Assembly (NCBI GenBank): GCA_004369085.1
Contig: ML210379.1
Coordinates: forward strand, 1 to 43,170
DNA length: 43,170 nucleotides
Reading direction: 5' to 3'
From: Coprinopsis marcescibilis
Lineage: Eukaryota; Basidiomycota; Agaricomycetes; Agaricales; Psathyrellaceae
Shown piece after piece: positions 33,639 to 43,170 of this stretch (positions are counted from its first letter, which is position 1; every line of letters begins with the position of its first letter). The translations under genes and the position numbers were made by a program. The notes under the pieces were generated by a model. It saw nothing but the letters and a program-made list of their open reading frames with translations, was not told the origin of the DNA and did not search any database.

Positions 33639-34703
33639 AAGATAAACCATGTCTGTCAGAAACTAAAGGATTGTGAGTTTGTAAAACGAGTGTGGTAGTG
33701 CCAAAATGACACAGGAGAGAGGCAAGGAAACACGAATTGCGTTGCTGGCGAATACCAGTGGTGCAAGGTACTTTCTGTGGGTAAAACAGAAACGATTATG
33801 AGCCGCCACCAACTTTGTTCCTTATTTATCGAATTGTCAAAAGGATGATTTCGGGCCCCAGAATGATTTCCTATTTAGAGAAAACTCAATTTTAATGTCA
33901 CCCCTGACATTGATCGCCGGGCGAGCGCGACAGAGTGAACTGTTCTGCAATGACTGAGTACTACTGCTGAAAAACTGCTTGTACACCCATTCATTCGTGG
34001 ATTGGGAGTGAAAACATCAAAACGCACTCATGAGACTGCCGCCTTCCCGCCTTCGCTTCAGGGCCTGTAGGTGACCTCGAAGATAGCACTAGACACGGAA
34101 TAAACAATTAGGCCCAGCCCCCGCGAAACCCGATTACGAGAAAGACCCAGGAGAGCCCTATTCGGTTGCAGACAAGTGTTATGCAGATCCACAGTCTACA
34201 GCGAAAAGACCAGTTTCACGATCGTTATTCCGATAAACGTTGGGGAAAACAGACATGATAGATCGATGATATGTGTTTCAAGCCGAATGTTGGTTCAATA
34301 CGATAAATATGGTCGTGAAAAATCCTGCGAAGTTACTGTGAAACGCGCCCAAGGGACGATATTCGGTGGAAAAATCGTGGATGGTCGTGGCATTTTGTCA
34401 TGAGGTGCTGCAAGCCTGCAAGCGATTCGAATCGGGACTTGCCGGACTTCTCCCACGCAGGCACCGAATTTCTGGTCACGTTCTCAATTCACGCTACGCG
34501 TCCAGTTGGCCGCCGCCCTAGGGGCTATGGCCTATTTCTGAGGGATAAGCAGCTCTCATAATACATAGAGAGCCAAAACAGTTACCGTATCCAGTAGAAA
34601 TACATTAATAAAATCGTTCGTCTGACGTCAGTCCAAGAAAGTCAATGCTAACAGATGTCCAGGACGGTTCAGAAAAGTGGGTCAAAGAGGGTCCCCAGTC
34701 TCG
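33639..34703. other. Intergenic region between lectin paralogues C and D
   Basis: About 1.07 kb. An AT-rich TTATTTATCGAATTG near 33820 could be a TATA region for paralogue C, although it lies about 180 bases from the ATG. The rest shows no gene, repeat or RNA. Confidence 0.5.
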
Positions 34704-36390
34704 CTAAAGAGAGTCCGCGGTCGGCCTTGGAATTCGGGGTACCACATAGTCCCGCACATGCGCATCGCCAAAATCTGCGACGTGCCTCTTCTCCGGGGAG
34801 CTATCAGGTGTGGCCAGAGGTGACAGTCCAACGGTGGAGAGCGTTCTGCAACTGCTCGAAGCCGGAGCAGGGTGGGGAGGTGGTGTCGGACTAACACCCT
34901 GATACCAAGTAGAGGTACCATAGACACCCATTGGAATGGCAGGGTTACCCTGGCATTCCTCGTACACGTTAGCAGCGTAATTCGCTGGCATGTTCTATGG
35001 AAGAATCGGGATCCGTCAGATTTTGGGGGTTAAAGCGAGAACGTAGATTGTGTACATACCCACCAGCAACCCATAACATCATAGATATGGTTGCAAAGTT
35101 GCTTCGATCGAGGTCCTATGCAAGCTCGAATGCAAAATTGGTTGTACGAAATAAATTCGGTCCATTCGTGGTACTGCAGACCAGAACCAAAGGTATCTCC
35201 GAACACAAGGCCACCAACTGTCCTATTATTAGTACGCATCGCAGGCCGGAAGCAAATCCGTGCTTACTTGGGTTTCCTTTGCCTAACATTACATGGCTGT
35301 AAGCGGAGAACATGGCGTCACTTTCAAAGATAGGTATACGTACCATCAGCACCGCGATTGTCCATCTCTCCTCCAAAGTCGCCAAAAGGGATATTGATTT
35401 TCGTGAAATCGCCGACACCTGTGATCTGAACATACTCTGGGGTTCGAACGAAATGAACACCTTGGAGGGTGCCGTTTGGAATAGCACGCGATCCACGCCC
35501 TGTCTTTGTGCAGTATGCGACAGCAGATCGTTCCGTATCTCCAACTGTGCCGACGATAGGCGGTCCGAAAAGACAGAAATCCGTCGCAGAGCTTCACTAA
35601 AGTTAAGCGTTGGAACAAAATATCAAAACCCCCAATACTCACTTGATCCAAGCAGTTTGACAACTACTGTCCTGGCTCCCCGCCCCACTGCACCGATTCG
35701 TACCAGATTGACCATTCTGCGACTTGTCTGGCAGAGAATCAATTCGATATCCCGTGCTCCAGACCTGGTTAGGGTTAAGATTCCAGCATCCCCATATTTG
35801 AACCTAACATATCAAAGTTAGCTCTTTCACCCGCTACGCTAGTACCGAAATTTACGAACCTGATTCCCGTCTGTCAGGTTCCCATCAGTCAGGTCAATGC
35901 ATTTCCCTCTACCAGTCCAAGCGACGGTGTTGTCCCACTTGCTGTAAAACCACTGCTGGTTGGCATTGTTGGGGGAGCAAGTCCAGATCTGCAGCTTCGT
36001 TCCGTCTTGGTTCAGCCCCTCCGTCACATCCAAACACTTGTCGCCAAATACTCGAACCGTCCCTTGAGTGAATACCCACTTCTGGTTCGCAGCACCGGTG
36101 CACGTTTGGACAACCACTGGTGCGCCATCAGTGTTGTTCGCAGCCGAGAGACATTTCACTATACAAGAGGCACTAAAAGTCAGCAAGCCAAATGAAGTGA
36201 CACCAATCCTGGGGAACGCACGGTTGTTGGGCTGGGGCTGGAGAAGGAGCTCTCCTTGAAACCTTAACATTGTCCATGTATCAGGCGCAGCCGGCGGTCA
36301 TATAACAAATGAAGCTCACTCTGGCGTCTGGGCATTGGCAAAGATTGCTATTCCCCCCAGCATAAGGAATGCCCGAATCTTCGATAGCAT
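34704..36390 (-). CDS. Secreted ricin-B lectin with conserved C-terminal domain, paralogue D
   Basis: Predicted 427-aa secreted protein with the same architecture as paralogue C. Signal peptide MLSKIRAFLMLGGIAIFANA; trefoil with QKW, QQW and QVW motifs and the repeats KCLSAANNTDGAPVVVQTC and KCLDVTEGLNQDGTKLQIW; then FCLFGPPIVGTVGDTERSAV, FIRTPEYV-type and LCNHIYDVMGCWWNMPANY blocks; and a variable tail with an EKR site. Exons: 36390-36320, 36262-36222, 36158-35860, 35803-35643, 35591-35344, 35282-35268, 35217-35060, 34994-34704 (1,284 nt). Five exons have the same length or phase as in C, including the 161-, 248-, 15- and 158-nt exons. D has one extra intron (36159-36221) near the start of the trefoil. 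The unalignable tails suggest relaxed constraint after duplication. Confidence 0.88.
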
Positions 36391-36711
36391 GATGGTCCGT
36401 TACCGAAATGTAGGGGAGAAAGCGATAGGTAGGGTATTGTCGTCGAGGTGATGGGCGGGAGTGGAGCGCTGTACCTGAGCTGTATGGCCAAAGGTGCCCG
36501 ACTACGACGAGATTCGAGTGTCTTAGTACTCCACAATAGAAGGGGACGCACGATTGGACAGTCTCACCTTCATCTCGACTTATATACGATATTCCGAGTC
36601 TAGAGGACCTTAAGGTTGACTTGCCGTAATGCAATGAGGCTCATGACTTCAACCCTAATGTCGAGATCAACTCCTTTCAGATCATCACATAGGCCCAAGC
36701 CTTGATCCATA
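36391..36711. other. Upstream region of lectin paralogue D
   Basis: Promoter and probable 5' untranslated region. A possible untranslated-region intron begins GAAG/GTGAGACTG on the minus strand near 36570. See the TATA entry. Confidence 0.4.
36581..36586 (-). promoter_or_regulatory. TATA box candidate for lectin paralogue D
   Basis: CGTATATAAGTC on the minus strand, about 195 bases upstream of the ATG at 36390. The distance is long, but a 5' untranslated intron could account for it. Confidence 0.4.
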
Positions 36712-37267
36712 TCAGTTCCATTGAACTTCTCGAAAGCCGTAGGGGAGAGAAGGCCGAAGAGTGAGATTGTTTTCCAGTTTTCCAGACCGAGCCCGCACGT
36801 TGACGATGCTCATTGCTTCCGAGTCACACCACCAATGTTTGAAGTCGAAGTCGTAGCACCCTTGAATACGAGCGTTATACTTCGTTAGAACACGAATCTC
36901 GGCTAGAACTTCAACACACCGACACCACAACATCATGGCCAAGTCTAATCCCCAATGCCCATGAATTTAGCTCAACGTGGTCTGCGTTGAATCGAGTAGT
37001 GGCCGAGAAGAAAGCGAGAGCATCGTGCAGTTCCATTCTTTTCCCATCGATTTGCTTCCTTATTGATGTGAGCTGGAGGGATGTTACGACATATGGGACG
37101 AAGGTGGCCATCGTACTAAATGCCTTGTAATTTGGGGTCAGGTCTAGCCCGGACGAGCCCGGACGACACCGTCCAGGACTTGCTTGCTGGATTGACCGAT
37201 TTTGGTGAAGGATGGAACCAAGGAGATGTATACGGTCAAGTGGTGCCGACCTCACCATCAAACACAA
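36712..37267 (-). pseudogene. Unidentified frameshifted coding relic
   Basis: Two overlapping minus-strand frames join into one protein-like sequence if a single A is dropped near 36944. The first carries MATFVPYVVTSLQLTSIRKQ and then AFFSATTRFNADHVELNSWA. The second continues as DLAMMLWCRCVEVLAEIRVL, then CYDFDFKHWWCDSEAMSIVN, and ends at 36712. The joined piece is about 150-180 residues. I do not recognise the family. The bases 37268-37630 beyond it hold nothing coding. Confidence 0.35.
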
Positions 37268-37630
37268 ATTCTCAGGCCCCTAAGGTCTTCTTTTGCCCCT
37301 ATGTACACCATAATCACTTAGGCTGCAATCTTCTAGCCTTAGTATGCTGGGACTACAAAAGATGGAATTGAATGCGTCAAAGTCGAGAATGATCACTGTT
37401 TGAATCTGCAACGGGAGCGGGTCGCACGTGTTACAGTCAAAGATTAGATGGGCGACCAGGCGCCTCGAAGTCGTTGGAATCCGGGTACCAGGATATCAAG
37501 GTCTATGCATATGCATTTACAAGCAACTGGATTTAAAACTGGCATCTTTACCTAAATACTGGGTACCTCTGCAAAATCTGTAACACCCATTACCCCTTAC
37601 TAAGACCCTAATCGCGAAGCCTTCCACTAA

Positions 37631-37917
37631 CTATTTCTTCTTTGCCTTGGTACTCTTGACGGCAGCACCAGAGGCGCTGGGTATGGGCACCGGCCTGCCA
37701 GTACCACTGACAGAGGATGGCGCACCAGGGGCACCAGTGTTGCGAGCTGGCCCGGTGGAATTTGAGCCCACGGGCTTTGGAATTCTCGCCTGAGGGGAGA
37801 GAAGGGGTAAATACAGTTGCTACTATGCAATTGGAAAACAGAGCCTCAAAGCATAAGAAGCCAGAGACTCACTTGCGTAGAAGGGGTCTTGGAGGTGGGA
37901 CTGGGCTTGGGTGGCAT
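37631..37917 (-). CDS. Small basic Pro/Ser/Lys-rich protein
   Basis: Two exons, 37917-37873 and 37789-37631, give a 67-aa peptide: MPPKPSPTSKTPSTQ joined to ARIPKPVGSNSTGPARNTG and ending KSTKAKKK. The intron has a consensus donor (GTGAGT) and acceptor (CCCCTCAG) after a long pyrimidine stretch, and the frame is open across it, which supports a real gene. No signal peptide, membrane segment or known domain. The Lys-rich end could serve nuclear localisation, which is only an inference. It may also be mispredicted. Confidence 0.5.
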
Positions 37918-39229
37918 TATTGTGAATGAACTTAAGTAGAGATCGTTAGTGAGTGGCTACAAATTCAAGAAGTGGACCATTCACTTCGTTGATTGCGAGA
38001 AAGCGATAAAACTGTGTTGGGGGATGAAGATGGATCATTCAAGTCGACTGGATTATATACCACTTGAAACCTGCTCTTCCCGTGTCTATTGCATCCATCG
38101 GCAGCCTACGGAAGGCTCTCAGTCACTCTTTCGCGTCGTTAGCAAGATTCGGCCTCAGTGCGGTATTTATGCTACAAGGTTCTCGCTGAGGCATTTTTTA
38201 GCATACCCTATTCCGCCAGGGTTCGGGTTCCTCAGAGTCGTGACGGAAACGGTATCCTCAGACAGGGATAATACCGGAAATTAAACAATGTTACGCCATT
38301 TGGCAAGACAGTTCAGCCAGCCAGTGGCAGAAATGAATCCTAGCTCTAGAACAAGAGTCCCGGATCTTCTGAGTATAACATGGTTATAATTTGGTTATAA
38401 TTAGTAAGTTTCTATACACCATCAGCCTTCCCCTCCCAAATCTATGACGGGACAAAGCTTCTCGGGCAGCATCCGCTTCACTTCTCGAAAACTTCGTTGA
38501 CGAGACCGAGAGCTACAGTTCAAAGTTCCCGCGAAACCTGTCTTGAAATCCCGGATTAGGATGGCAATAGCTGTACGGGGACCATGCAACAGTCATTTCA
38601 TCGCAAAAGGGTGCATATTGATCACACAGCCAGGACATAACTTGATGATTACCTAGTCTCGATCATCCAACCAAGGCGCTTAACTCCGAATTGTCCCTTT
38701 AACTGATGGCCGTTGGGAACCGTATGTCAATGACATTGTCCAAGAGCTACAGCACCCAATGGTCGCAGGATGGTACCTTGATTCATATCACCATGAGGCG
38801 AGAATGGTCTCGGTCCGCATGAGACTGCAAGTTTTTCCACTTACAGCCTTCAGGCAGTGGGCGCTAAGCGTCCGCAAACGAGAATTTGACCCTTGTAACT
38901 TTGGTCGGAGTATTTTTTAACGCGGATTTACTTGAACAGCCTGTAAAGGCGATATAAATCTATGGTCATTTGTCAATTTGGACACGAGAATGAGAGCTGC
39001 CAGATTTTTATAGCTGAGTCTTGACTTGAGACCGTCGACATCAGAATGACAACCATCGTCATGAAATGTCGGTCATTTTACTCAATAACTGTGATATTCA
39101 AAGTCCTGAATTTATACATCGTAGTTTACGTCAAATTCAGGATCCGCAGCCTGGGAGTTTCATAAAGGTCCTAGGTTGAAATCATGTCAGTTTAATTGGC
39201 TTCGAAGACATTGAATCAAATGCATACCT
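37918..39229. other. Gene-free 1.3-kb region
   Basis: The only long frame (plus 37949-38284) lacks motifs. There is a short tandem GGTTATAATTT(A)GGTTATAATTAG near 38380-38402. Nothing else recognised. Confidence 0.55.
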
Positions 39230-39691
39230 TCATCGGATGGTGGTCAGAAGGTTGTTGTTTGCCATCTGAGTGCAAGTGGCATCGGCGCTGGAATACTTTG
39301 CTTCCTTGTCGGCACCAGTGGCACCGAGACCAACGCTTCTTCCAACAGCGTTGTTTGCCAAATCCATGGCTTTATCTTCGGGCTCGTTTCCTCCCTCGTC
39401 TTCATAGCGATCACCAATCTGGTTGGCTTTGGTGGCGCCAAAGTCAATTGTCATCCTTGCGCTCCAATAACAATGACGATAAGCGTCGCCTATGCCGCCG
39501 ATCAAGGTGCTCTGAGGAAAGTTCTCAATGGCTGAGATCCTAGCCACGTTGGCATGACTGTAGGCGGCAAGGCAAGCCGCAATGTTGGTAGGGATAATAC
39601 ACCAGCTGTTGAGCTGTCTCTTTTCCAACGGAGAGGCGGCGACAAGGCTGGCAGCGAGGACAAGAGACGCAAGCAGGGAGAAGGATCGCAT
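39230..39691 (-). CDS. Small secreted protein with a DUF6973-type motif
   Basis: Single-exon 153-aa protein. A signal peptide (MRSFSLLASLVLAASLVAAS, 1-20) is followed by PLEKR, a Kex2-type processing site, and a mature chain of about 128 residues. The core has GDAYRHCYWSARMTIDFGAT, then a Glu/Asp-rich stretch (IGDRYEDEGGNEPEDK) and AMDLANNAVGRSVG. This RHxYW..E..MDxxNNxxGR pattern matches my knowledge of DUF6973, a domain found in bacterial secreted or surface proteins and in some fungi, with no established activity. The conserved His, Glu, Asp and Asn residues could form a metal or catalytic site (inference). The TGA stop is followed at once by AGGTATGC, possibly a 3' untranslated intron. 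A TATA box sits about 85 bases upstream of the start. Confidence 0.8.
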   Translation of the reverse strand: MRSFSLLASLVLAASLVAASPLEKRQLNSWCIIPTNIAACLAAYSHANVARISAIENFPQSTLIGGIGDAYRHCYWSARMTIDFGATKANQIGDRYEDEGGNEPEDKAMDLANNAVGRSVGLGATGADKEAKYSSADATCTQMANNNLLTTIR

Positions 39692-40837
39692 GGCTGTGAG
39701 GGTATAGAGGATGATTTCTGAGGCCTAACAGATGTCGATGAACTGCTGAGCTCGTATTGTCCTCTTTCTGTGAGCTTTATAGGTTCGTAGTATCCGAGTC
39801 GGAGGCGACCAATTGGTACAGCGCTTGTGTGGTTGTACAACAGTTGATACGGGTCTATAACTCGTCCCTGTTAGTCACGCCGTTATTGATTGAAAGCAGA
39901 ATGGCTGGAGTTATGACTTCGGCTTTGCTTGACAGGGAACCAAGGGTTTACGTAGGCCACTGCGCTACAGCTCTGTACGTGGTTGAAGAAACCACCCAAG
40001 TGGCACAAATGCGGTTCGAGTAGAGCACCAGCCTACTCTCCAGACATTCTACGGTCTAACACTATAACCGGGCCTGACATTACGTCGGTACTTGAGCGAG
40101 TCTTCGGAGTGATACAAACTCAAGCAGAAGCGCCCAATCAGTCACCGAGAGAAGAAGTTTCTGAATATGTCTAGGATCCGAGTTGACCTGATCGACAGGT
40201 CGATGGAAAAATAAAAATGTGCCAGATATCGAGTTTTCGATCAGCCACCCAGGGGCCAGTCAGCCGTTCAGCTGTGCGATGTGGGTAATAGGGGCTTCAA
40301 TTATGTGGGAAGAGCAATAAAGAAGTGTTATATCACATGCGATATCAAGATACTTACCAGGGTTCGGGATGTTCCCGGAGCAAAGAGGATGGGAACAATG
40401 TCCGAGAACAAGGGTGCAGTCGATTCTAATAGAGCCTTTCGAACTGGACACTTCCGAGCAGGGTCGCATTACCTGTCATAGAAGAGGCTTTAGGCTTGGA
40501 GCGGTATATGTGTTCAGGCTATGCCTCTCAAGAAAGGGCTCATAATTAACATCACGCTCAAGGCAGTAATAATACCGCACAAGCCACTACCTTCTACTTC
40601 TGTCAAACTTCTGTAAATAATCAAAGCTTGATAAAAACATTTCGGGCCAATTTTAACTCTTGTGGTCACGGTGGCGTTTCGGCGCTTAAGACAGAACGTG
40701 GTATTTATATTTGGGCTTGTCAAGTATTGAGAATATCACAATGTAATGATCCGAGTGTCCTGAATGAGCTAGCTACCAAAGTTCATATACAATATTGTTC
40801 AAAAATGTCCAACCCTCCCAAAATGCAAAAAAGTAAA
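39692..40837. other. Intergenic region, 1.15 kb
   Basis: Contains the promoter of the DUF6973-type gene at its left edge and the 3' region of the next gene at its right edge. Short plus frames (39757-40023, 39983-40174, 40281-40481) lack recognisable features. Confidence 0.5.
39775..39781 (-). promoter_or_regulatory. TATA box of the DUF6973-type gene
   Basis: CCTATAAAGC on the minus strand, about 85 bases upstream of the ATG at 39691: good sequence and spacing for a core promoter. Confidence 0.55.
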
Positions 40838-42561
40838 TCACAGCAGGTACGCAGAGACGTCATCAATGAAAGACCAGGCCGGCGCAGCACCTCCGTAGAA
40901 GGCAAGGGTATCGCCGCCAACAGCAGTAACATCAACACTGTGTCTCTCCCACTGGGTAAACCCAGGGCGCAATTCCAACACCAAGTTCCCATTCCACAAC
41001 ACATCGATTCTCGAACCGGCCTCAAGAGTAGGACCAGAGAACGCGCTACTCTGGTAAAATTCGATCTTGTACTGGCGGCCAGCGACGGTGTTGAGAGCCG
41101 CAGCGGGGGACATGGTGCCTTGGAGGTTGTCAACGCCCGTGGCTGATCCAAGCAACGCAGCGCCGGTGCCAGTGCGGGCGTAGGGCTGGAAGTGGAAGAT
41201 CGTGGCGTCAAGGGTACCGCCGGGTGGGCTGGTGCCAACCCAGTTGGCATAACTGGTGGTGAAGCAGAAATCTGAACAGTCTTGGTATCCTTCGAATCCA
41301 CCGTCGATCACATAATTGATGCGACGATAGCCTCGGGAGTAGGTCACTTCGAGGCTGCCTTGGCCGCCGTTGGTCGCTGTGGACTCGTCGGTGGTTTGGA
41401 AGTACTAAAGGGCGACATCAGTACATGAATTATAATGTGTTCGGCAATGGCAAAAGTACGTACCATGGAGCAGGTGTAAGTAGTTGGGTTACCGTCAACA
41501 ACAGCCCTCCAAATGTTGAAGAATTTGCATGAGCCACCCACTGCATCGGCGCCGCGTTGGTTACACTCGTGAGCGCAAGCATCGACGTCATAAGTGCTCA
41601 AGAAAGCGAATCCCATATACTATTTCTCGCGATGAGCTATGTTGCAGAAGATTGGGTGAGGAACTTACTCCGGCAGCGTTATTGGCAAAGTCGATAGGAC
41701 CAAACACATATTCGTAACCCTCTGGGACATTAGGTTCGACGAGATCACGAAGAGCCCAGCCGCCCGACTGTTGAATGTGAATCAAAGGAGCGGGAGGGGG
41801 ATACGATTGTTGATTTCCGAAGTTGGTCTTCTCAGCCGCGGTGTGAACGTCGGCATATACAGCACATTTCAAGTTGGATTGCTCGCTTGCTTCAAAGTCC
41901 AAGCCATAGTTGTTGAACTCGTAGTACAGGTTGGCAAAGACTGTCAGACGATTGAGCAAACATTTTTCTGACCACAATTTACTGGTGACTTACCACATCG
42001 CGAAACCGATGAGCAGAAGTCCAAGCAGGCTTCTACGTTATAGGTGGCGTTGTTGACGAGGGTGTAGGTCAAGTATGCAGTGCCATGAATAGATGCGTCG
42101 CGGTCAGTAGGTCCGGTGCCTGTGCCGGCAAAGATCTGGACATAGTCCTCAACAGCGCGAGGCCTATTACGCGGGCCACCGCTACCACCCCTGCCGCCCC
42201 CACTGCCTCGGGTACGAGTTCTGCGAGTGGTACGACGCCCAGTTCTGCGACCGTCGACAACAGTGGGCAAGGTCTCAGGTGGAGGCTGATTGGGCAGCTC
42301 GTCAACACCCGGAGTTTCTTTCTGGTCAACAGACTGGGCGGCCTCAACGATAGCGCCCGAGTCCGTCGTACGACCTTCCTCTGGCACGCTGACCTCGACA
42401 GCGGGTGCGCCCTGGGAGGCTGGAGGGACGATCTCGTTCTGACGAACGACGACGGCACCTAACAACACGTCAGAAATTGGTGACACAACGATTTTACAGT
42501 GCATACCTGAGACCAAGGCCGCAAAAGTCACGAGCGTGCAGAGACGAGAGAATGCAAGCAT
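40838..42561 (-). CDS. Large secreted Cys-rich protein with Arg/Gly tract and beta-sandwich-like C-terminus
   Basis: Predicted 504-aa secreted protein from five exons: 42561-42507, 42458-41994, 41940-41669, 41619-41464, 41404-40838 (1,515 nt). Layout: signal peptide (1-18, MLAFSRLCTLVTFAALVSG); acidic/Pro-rich linker; an Arg/Gly tract at about 88-119 (GRRTGRRTTRRTRTRGSGGG); a Cys-rich region at about 155-320 with ACLDFCSSVSRCVFANLYYE and ACAHECNQRGADAVGGSCKF, resembling PAN/apple modules; and a C-terminal domain at about 335-504 (NYVIDGGFEGYQDCSDFCF ... WSFIDDVSAYLL) that resembles galactose-binding or CBM4/9-like beta-sandwiches. Similar proteins in mushrooms are often labelled fruit-body-specific. 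The start is chosen at the ATG giving the signal peptide. No catalytic motif. The likely role is cell-wall or matrix binding (inference). Confidence 0.82.
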
Positions 42562-43170
42562 CTTAGGCAAGGGAAGGGGGAAATTCCACAGGGACCTGCT
42601 GTCTGTTCCTGGTAATCAGATAGCTTTTAAAGGATGGTTTTGTTTTGGCCGCGTTATGCTGGATGGAGATTTCCGAACGCCCAGGCACGCCGCTGAGGAC
42701 CAGAAACACGACAATAATAGACCTGGAGACTCGGGAATACCCTTGGTTCTAAGAATAGCATTTTCAGGGGAAAATCAAATTACAGCCTTGAGGATTCGAA
42801 CAAACTGCGGGTAATGGACGACTTTCCACCGCGTTTAGGATCCTAGATTATTTCTAAATAGCTGATGTCGGACTTTGAATGCGAATTTAGAATATCTGTT
42901 CTAAACCACCGACACATCTAGGAGGAAGAGATAAACCATCTCAGACTCGTCGGCCGCCCGGGACTTGCCCTGGGCAGAGAAATTTACTTCAATTTATACA
43001 CCCTTTATGAGTCCCAGTTCATGAGATAACATGATATTTGGAGCTATTAGGGATTCTTGAAGATGTTGGTCTCGGTTCCAACCAAGTTTCGAGTGCTTCA
43101 TTTGGCAACACGGTCTTGGGTTGAACGGAAACAACCTCTGGGCATCATGCAGCTTCCCCATTCGGCCAAA
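42562..43170. other. Upstream region to the window end
   Basis: Promoter of the secreted Cys-rich gene, then 0.5 kb without a recognisable gene. The plus frame at 42536-42814 lacks motifs. Confidence 0.5.
42624..42631 (-). promoter_or_regulatory. TATA-like box of the secreted Cys-rich gene
   Basis: TTTAAAAG on the minus strand, about 65 bases upstream of the ATG at 42561. Confidence 0.4.

Noticed and set aside
40628..41146. 172-aa plus-strand frame
   Set aside because: Antisense to the last exon of the secreted Cys-rich gene, which has domain-like sequence and joins four other exons in frame.
42785..42830. Possible tRNA T-loop (GTTCGAATCC on the minus strand)
   Set aside because: No matching A box, anticodon arm or acceptor stem could be folded around it; similar single motifs near 31.9 and 34.4 kb fail in the same way.

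Overview
The window looks like nuclear DNA of a mushroom-forming basidiomycete (Agaricomycetes). The genes have many short introns of about 50-65 nt with GT..AG borders and CTAAC/CTGAC-like branch sites. The family content also fits: GUP1, POP5, tandem F-box paralogues, secreted ricin-B lectins, and hAT and Tc1/mariner elements. The species cannot be named from the sequence. I found no rRNA, CRISPR array or convincing tRNA. Exon coordinates were worked out by hand; for every spliced gene reported as intact, the exon lengths sum to a multiple of three and the joined frame is open.

Region 1 (1-6.8 kb) is a transposon graveyard. A hAT transposase gene (minus strand) has an internal stop and is cut off near base 313 by what may be the end of an LTR element. 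Next comes a DUF4140/DUF4139 (MuiA-like) gene with several frameshifts, whose DUF4139 region is split by a complete 1,611-bp Tc1/mariner element with 25-bp inverted repeats and a TA duplication.

Region 2 (7-16.7 kb) holds metabolic housekeeping genes: a formamidase divided into 25 tiny exons (minus), the MBOAT protein GUP1 (plus) and an FAD-dependent monooxygenase (plus). About 1.7 kb between formamidase and GUP1, and about 2.3 kb after the monooxygenase, hold no recognisable intact gene.

Region 3 (19-25.4 kb) has a frameshifted relic, a 692-aa Arg/Asp/Glu-repeat protein (minus) diverging from RNase P/MRP subunit POP5 (plus), then an alpha-oxoamine synthase most like 8-amino-7-oxononanoate synthase (plus).

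Region 4 (26-42.6 kb) has all its genes on the minus strand and is an accessory, duplication-rich, secretion-oriented block. It holds two tandem F-box paralogues separated by an (AC)21 microsatellite, a thaumatin-like/ricin-B lectin fusion, two paralogous secreted ricin-B lectins with a conserved partner domain, a 67-aa basic peptide gene, a small secreted protein with a DUF6973-type motif, and a large secreted Cys-rich protein with an Arg/Gly tract. Five of the last six intact genes encode predicted secreted proteins. This is the part of the window most likely to hold undescribed biology, although no co-regulation can be shown from sequence alone.
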